Below, piece after piece: positions 24,502-28,003 of a stretch of 28,003 nucleotides of DNA (positions are counted from its first letter, which is position 1; each line of letters begins with the position of its first letter). The translations under genes were made by a program, and so were the position numbers. The notes below the pieces were generated by a model. The model was not told the DNA's origin. It saw only the letters and a program-made list of their open reading frames with translations, and ran no database searches. The stretch is from Pseudopedobacter sp040392825 (GTDB lineage: Bacteria > Bacteroidota > Bacteroidia > Sphingobacteriales > Sphingobacteriaceae): the NCBI RefSeq assembly GCF_040392825.1, contig NZ_JBEBVH010000017.1:1-28003 (forward strand). Direction: 5' to 3'.

Positions 24502-27500
24502 CTATCTTGAAAATCCAAATTTGGCTTCAAAAGACTTCAGTTGATCATCTATTTTTTTATGCAAAGCATCTTCCTGATATTTCTTTGTCATTTCTTCAAA
24601 TTGGGAAAGTACAAATAAACCTAATTGAACGTCTCTACCTGCAAGATTCTCTTTGGTTTTGCTAATGGAATATCTGTAATTTAACTCTCCCTGAACCAGG
24701 TCTGCTGTTTGGTCTAGAATCTCACTAGCCTCTTTCTTCATCCCCAATTGGTAAAGTACATCTACAATTTCGTATTTGCCCAGAGCAAAATTAGCGTCAT
24801 AAACTGTTTTAATAGGTAATACCTCCAGACATTTGTTCATGACTTTTTTAGCGCTGTCTAATTTGCCTTCAGTAATTAAATTTCTGGTTAGCTCTATAAA
24901 CTTATTCACAGAAAGGAATACCATTTTAGTAGATTCAGGATCCAGGTAAGATGCTGTTTTCATGTTTCCCCAAAGGAATTTATTCATAACATTATCGTAC
25001 ATCGCATCTGTATTTACCTCTTCAGTTTCAGAAAGGGCGCTGCTGTTAGCAATATTGCTTTTTTCTTTAGGTAACAAACGTAAAGCAAAACCTTCATTGA
25101 ACAGGTATTTATCTAAGCCCATAAAGCTGCTGCTAGGTACTGTAAATGCAAAGTAAACAGGTCTTTGCCATTTATTATGTGCCAATATATCTAAAATAGC
25201 CAGTTGACCTTTTGTTAAGTAATTGCCTGGTAAAGTCCACGTAAGTTCAGGAAGAATTCTGCCTGTCTCACTGGCTTTCATGGTTCCGGATTTAATCACA
25301 TCATTGGCATTAACAGTTAATTTAAACTGTTTGGTAGGCAAGAAATTCTCGGATTTACCATTTTGGTACTGAACTTTAGCTTCGGGGTTGTCAGAAGTAA
25401 CAAATTCAAAAATATCGCCTATTTCCTGATGTCCCTGTAATTGGAAATCCTGATAAAATAACACATCTCTTACACCGGAAACATAAGCAGCGGGAGGAAT
25501 TGTTAAATTAATAGGCTGAGATTCATTGAAAGGTTTTCTCAACTGATTAATATACCAATCCGTATCAAATAAACTTAAATTGATAATTCTTATGTCGGGT
25601 CTAAACTTCTCTACTTCCTGAACGTACCAGAGCGGGTAAGTATCATTATCGCCATAAGTAAATAATATGGCATTAGGAGCACAGCTGCTTAAGTAATTTT
25701 TAGCCAGGTCTCTTGCAGTGGTTTTTCCAGAACGATCGTGGTCGTTCCACTCTTCTTTAGCCATTAATATCGGCGCCGCAAACAAACCAATTACTGTAGC
25801 CATAACACCTGCTGTTTTAGCATTGAGAAACTTTCCAATCCATTCGGATATTGCAAATACTCCTAAGCCAATCCAAATGGCAAAAGCGTAAAAAGAACCG
25901 GCATAGGCATAGTCCCTTTCGCGGGGCTGATTTGGAGTTTGATTCAGGTAAAGCACAATCGCCAGACCCGTAAAAAAGAATAACATAGCAACCACACCAG
26001 CATCTTTCTGATCTCTTTTGAAATGCCAGAAAGCACCAATTATACCTAATATCAATGGTAGAAAATAAAGCCTGTTATACGCTTTATTCTCAGTTATACT
26101 CTTTGGAAGATCATCCTGATTGCCCAAACGCAGGGCATCAAGAGGTTTAATGCCGCTTATCCAGTTTCCTTTAGTATATTCTCCATAGCCCTGCTCATCG
26201 TTTTGGCGTCCTGCAAAGTTCCAAAGGAAATAACGCATATACATGAAACCAACCTGATAAGTACCGAAGAAACCAAGATTCTGGCCAAAAGTAGGACTCT
26301 CAGATTCACTCATGTTCATCCAGTCCCGGTATACCGAAATGTGACCTCTGTCATCACTATACATTCTGGGGAAAAGTGTATTTCTATCGTAGACATAAGA
26401 AGTGCGTTTTCCGGCAACTTCATATTTATGTTCACCTTTTCTATAAATGGTAGAGGTTTCTTTAGAATCTACCACTTTGCTGTCAAAGTATTGTCCGTAA
26501 GCCAATGGTCTGTCTCCATATTGTTCACGGTTCAGGTAACTTAGTAAAGAAAATGCATTATCAGGAGCACTGTTATTTAAAGTAGGATTGGCTTTCGCCC
26601 TAATCACAATCATGGCAAAAGAACTGTATCCAAGAATAATCAATACAAAAGAAAGCATGGCCAGGTTAAGCACCGGTTTGTTCTTGCGGATCGAATATTG
26701 GATTAACCAGATAGACAAACCTACAATAAGCAAAGCAAAGAAAATAACCCCGCTGCCGAAGCCAAGGCCTATCGTATTAACAAAGAAGAGATCGAAATAA
26801 GCGCCAAATTTTACCAGATATTGGATTATGCCATACTGAATAATACCCAAAATGACAATACCAATGAATAGTGCTGTGATAATGCCTTTGGAAGTGGCCT
26901 TTTCTGTCCTGCGGAAATAATAAATTAACGCAATTGCAGGAATAGCTAATAAATTTAACAGGTGGACGCCTATAGACAAACCCATTACATAAGCTATAAA
27001 TAATAACCATTTATCTGCGTTTGGTTCATCTGCATGTGAGTCCCATTTTAATATGGCCCAGAATACAATGGCTGTAAACAATGAAGACATGGCATAAACC
27101 TCGGCTTCTACAGCAGAGAACCAGAAAGTATCCGAGAAAGCATAAGCCAGTGCACCTACCAGGCCGGCACCAATAATGGTAATGGTTTGCGTAGTGTTAG
27201 GCTCCCCTTTATATGCCGTAGCAACCTTTCTGCCCAGAGCAGTAATGGTCCAGAACAGAAACATAATGGTAGCACCGCTGGACAAAGCCGAGCTTACATT
27301 AACCCAGTATGCTACAGAAGTTTCATCAGCAGCTAAAAGGCTAAACAATCTCCCGATCATCAAGAATAAAGGAGCTCCAGGCTGGTGTACAATTTGTAGT
27401 TTGTAGGCTGCGGATATAAATTCGCCACAATCCCAGTAACTTGCCGTGGGTTCTAAAGTTAGAATATAAACTAAGCTTGCAATCAGAAATGTAAGCCAAC

Positions 27501-27531
27501 CAAATAAGTTGTTAATTTTTTTATAGGTCAT
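24502..27531 (-). CDS. DUF2723 membrane protein (GT117-type, GT-C-like glycosyltransferase)
   Basis: This is a 1009-aa membrane protein of the DUF2723 family (PF11028), which databases group as glycosyltransferase family 117 and protein O-mannosyltransferase-like. The N-terminus starts in the membrane (FGWLTFLIASLVYILTL) and goes straight into the conserved first loop EPTASYWDCGEFISAAYKLQ, with acidic residues where GT-C enzymes keep their catalytic Asp/Glu, and QIVHQPGAPLFLMIGRLF. About a dozen membrane helices fill residues 10-590, with a large loop around 330-480. The last 400 residues are soluble and end in helical, TPR-like segments (about 850-1005). It would act on lipid-linked sugars at the outer face of the inner membrane, perhaps in protein O-glycosylation (inference). 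It stands alone, with 472 bp upstream up to the window edge. Confidence 0.88.
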   Translation of the reverse strand: MTYKKINNLFGWLTFLIASLVYILTLEPTASYWDCGEFISAAYKLQIVHQPGAPLFLMIGRLFSLLAADETSVAYWVNVSSALSSGATIMFLFWTITALGRKVATAYKGEPNTTQTITIIGAGLVGALAYAFSDTFWFSAVEAEVYAMSSLFTAIVFWAILKWDSHADEPNADKWLLFIAYVMGLSIGVHLLNLLAIPAIALIYYFRRTEKATSKGIITALFIGIVILGIIQYGIIQYLVKFGAYFDLFFVNTIGLGFGSGVIFFALLIVGLSIWLIQYSIRKNKPVLNLAMLSFVLIILGYSSFAMIVIRAKANPTLNNSAPDNAFSLLSYLNREQYGDRPLAYGQYFDSKVVDSKETSTIYRKGEHKYEVAGKRTSYVYDRNTLFPRMYSDDRGHISVYRDWMNMSESESPTFGQNLGFFGTYQVGFMYMRYFLWNFAGRQNDEQGYGEYTKGNWISGIKPLDALRLGNQDDLPKSITENKAYNRLYFLPLILGIIGAFWHFKRDQKDAGVVAMLFFFTGLAIVLYLNQTPNQPRERDYAYAGSFYAFAIWIGLGVFAISEWIGKFLNAKTAGVMATVIGLFAAPILMAKEEWNDHDRSGKTTARDLAKNYLSSCAPNAILFTYGDNDTYPLWYVQEVEKFRPDIRIINLSLFDTDWYINQLRKPFNESQPINLTIPPAAYVSGVRDVLFYQDFQLQGHQEIGDIFEFVTSDNPEAKVQYQNGKSENFLPTKQFKLTVNANDVIKSGTMKASETGRILPELTWTLPGNYLTKGQLAILDILAHNKWQRPVYFAFTVPSSSFMGLDKYLFNEGFALRLLPKEKSNIANSSALSETEEVNTDAMYDNVMNKFLWGNMKTASYLDPESTKMVFLSVNKFIELTRNLITEGKLDSAKKVMNKCLEVLPIKTVYDANFALGKYEIVDVLYQLGMKKEASEILDQTADLVQGELNYRYSISKTKENLAGRDVQLGLFVLSQFEEMTKKYQEDALHKKIDDQLKSFEAKFGFSR

Positions 27532-27850
27532 TTCTCTGTTAGATTCTTTTAATCTGCCGAAAATAAATATTTGAAATGAATATATGGCTACTTTAACAAA
27601 TTATTAACCCTTTTTATTGTATGATAGGGGCTTATGCTTTTGGAATCTTTATTTTAATAAATATCTGACAATCCGATAATAGTGCTTAAAGGCATTTGCC
27701 TAACTGGAACGATGGTTTTTAGCAGTTTATCAAAAGCTTTCAGAAAAAGTTCCCGTTTTATACTCTTATATTTTGATTATAAAATGCTTATTGTTTAAAT
27801 TGGCTTTTCTTTCAAATTATTTCCAACATTCTTTAATAAAACCAAACGGA
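27532..27850. other. Intergenic region upstream of the DUF2723 gene
   Basis: AT-rich DNA without a supported gene; the frame at 27773-27955 runs into the repeat array and has no coding character. It should contain the promoter of the DUF2723 gene: the minus strand has TATTTTCG about 30 bp before the ATG, one mismatch from the -7 consensus, but no good -33 element. A small palindrome GGCA-TT-TGCC occurs near 27690. Nothing else stands out. Confidence 0.4.
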
Positions 27851-28003
27851 AGTCCATCAAACTCCGCTAAAGTCCGTGAAAGTCCGGAAATTACCGTACT
27901 TGGTTCGTGTTTGGTTCGCGCTTGCTCCGTCCCTGCTTCGAGTGCTGTTCGATGAATCTTCGATAAAGGTTCGAGGAACGTTCGGCGCTTGCCGAAGCGC
28001 AGT
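27851..28003. repeat. Helically phased 10-bp and 11-bp degenerate tandem array
   Basis: Five consecutive 10-bp units run from 27851 to 27900 (AGTCCATCAA, ACTCCGCTAA, AGTCCGTGAA, AGTCCGGAAA, TTACCGTACT). From 27900 nine 11-bp units follow, each with TTCG or a variant at positions 5-8: TTGGTTCGTGT, TTGGTTCGCGC, TTGCTCCGTCC, CTGCTTCGAGT, GCTGTTCGATG, AATCTTCGATA, AAGGTTCGAGG, AACGTTCGGCG and CTTGCCGAAGC. The last two form a hairpin TTCGGC-GCTT-GCCGAA (27981-27996), so the final unit is an inverted copy. An 11-bp period is not a multiple of three and the frame shifts constantly, so this is not coding. The array continues past the window edge. Confidence 0.8.

Noticed and set aside
27773..27955. 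A 60-aa reading frame entering the right-edge repeat
   Set aside because: Its second half is a translation of the 10/11-bp array, whose period is not a multiple of three, so no consistent protein repeat results.
27851..28003. CRISPR array at the right edge
   Set aside because: The units are 10-11 bp without long conserved repeats or unique spacers of 30 bp, and no cas gene is present.

Overview
The window looks like chromosome from a member of the Bacteroidota, most likely Sphingobacteriaceae and Pedobacter-like. The basis is a low-GC base composition, a complete ECF-sigma / FecR / STN-type SusC / SusD locus, a DUF2723 (GT117-type) membrane glycosyltransferase, a papaya-type glutaminyl cyclotransferase lipoprotein, promoter candidates with the Bacteroidota TAnnTTTG -7 element, and weak Shine-Dalgarno sequences. 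The genus is an inference. I see no rRNA, tRNA, CRISPR array, phage or insertion sequence. Most of the window is housekeeping and envelope genes.

Layout. Positions 1-4442 are all on the minus strand: a dnaG - YraN-type nuclease-fold gene - glutaminyl cyclotransferase operon, then a separately promoted M3 oligopeptidase cut by the left edge. Positions 4713-6854 are plus-strand: an outer-membrane beta-barrel protein with a strong terminator, then a YbdG/MscS-type channel. The channel gene converges, with 2 bp between stops, on a short-chain dehydrogenase. That gene is in turn divergent from a YdhF-type aldo/keto reductase. A 321-bp intergenic stretch (8602-8922) holds a terminator and a degenerate REP-like inverted repeat. 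Next comes a minus-strand group: secA, a SPOR-domain envelope protein and an M20 amidohydrolase, all overlapping by a few bases, then a terminator and a secreted protein of unknown function. Divergent from secA, on the plus strand, are a 72-aa antitoxin-like protein translationally coupled to an exported LTxxQ (Spy/CpxP-like) protein, then accA. A strong bidirectional terminator separates accA from the minus-strand sigma/FecR/SusC/SusD locus (17022-24112). The last gene is the 1009-aa DUF2723 membrane protein.

How the genes work together. The sigma/anti-sigma/STN-SusC/SusD set fits a trans-envelope signalling and uptake system: the TonB-dependent SusC senses its ligand through the STN domain, FecR relays this across the inner membrane, and the ECF factor is released. 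No glycoside hydrolase, lyase or sulfatase accompanies it, so the substrate cannot be read from context. secA and the SPOR and M20 genes look co-transcribed and partly translationally coupled.

Most unusual signals. The right edge (27851-28003) carries a non-coding helically phased array: five 10-bp units followed without a break by nine 11-bp units centred on TTCG, ending in a TTCGGC/GCCGAA hairpin and running off the window. Others worth a look are the REP-like element at 8726-8792, the orphan antitoxin-like/LTxxQ pair, and a hairpin plus T-run directly upstream of accA. I see no clear undescribed multi-gene system.
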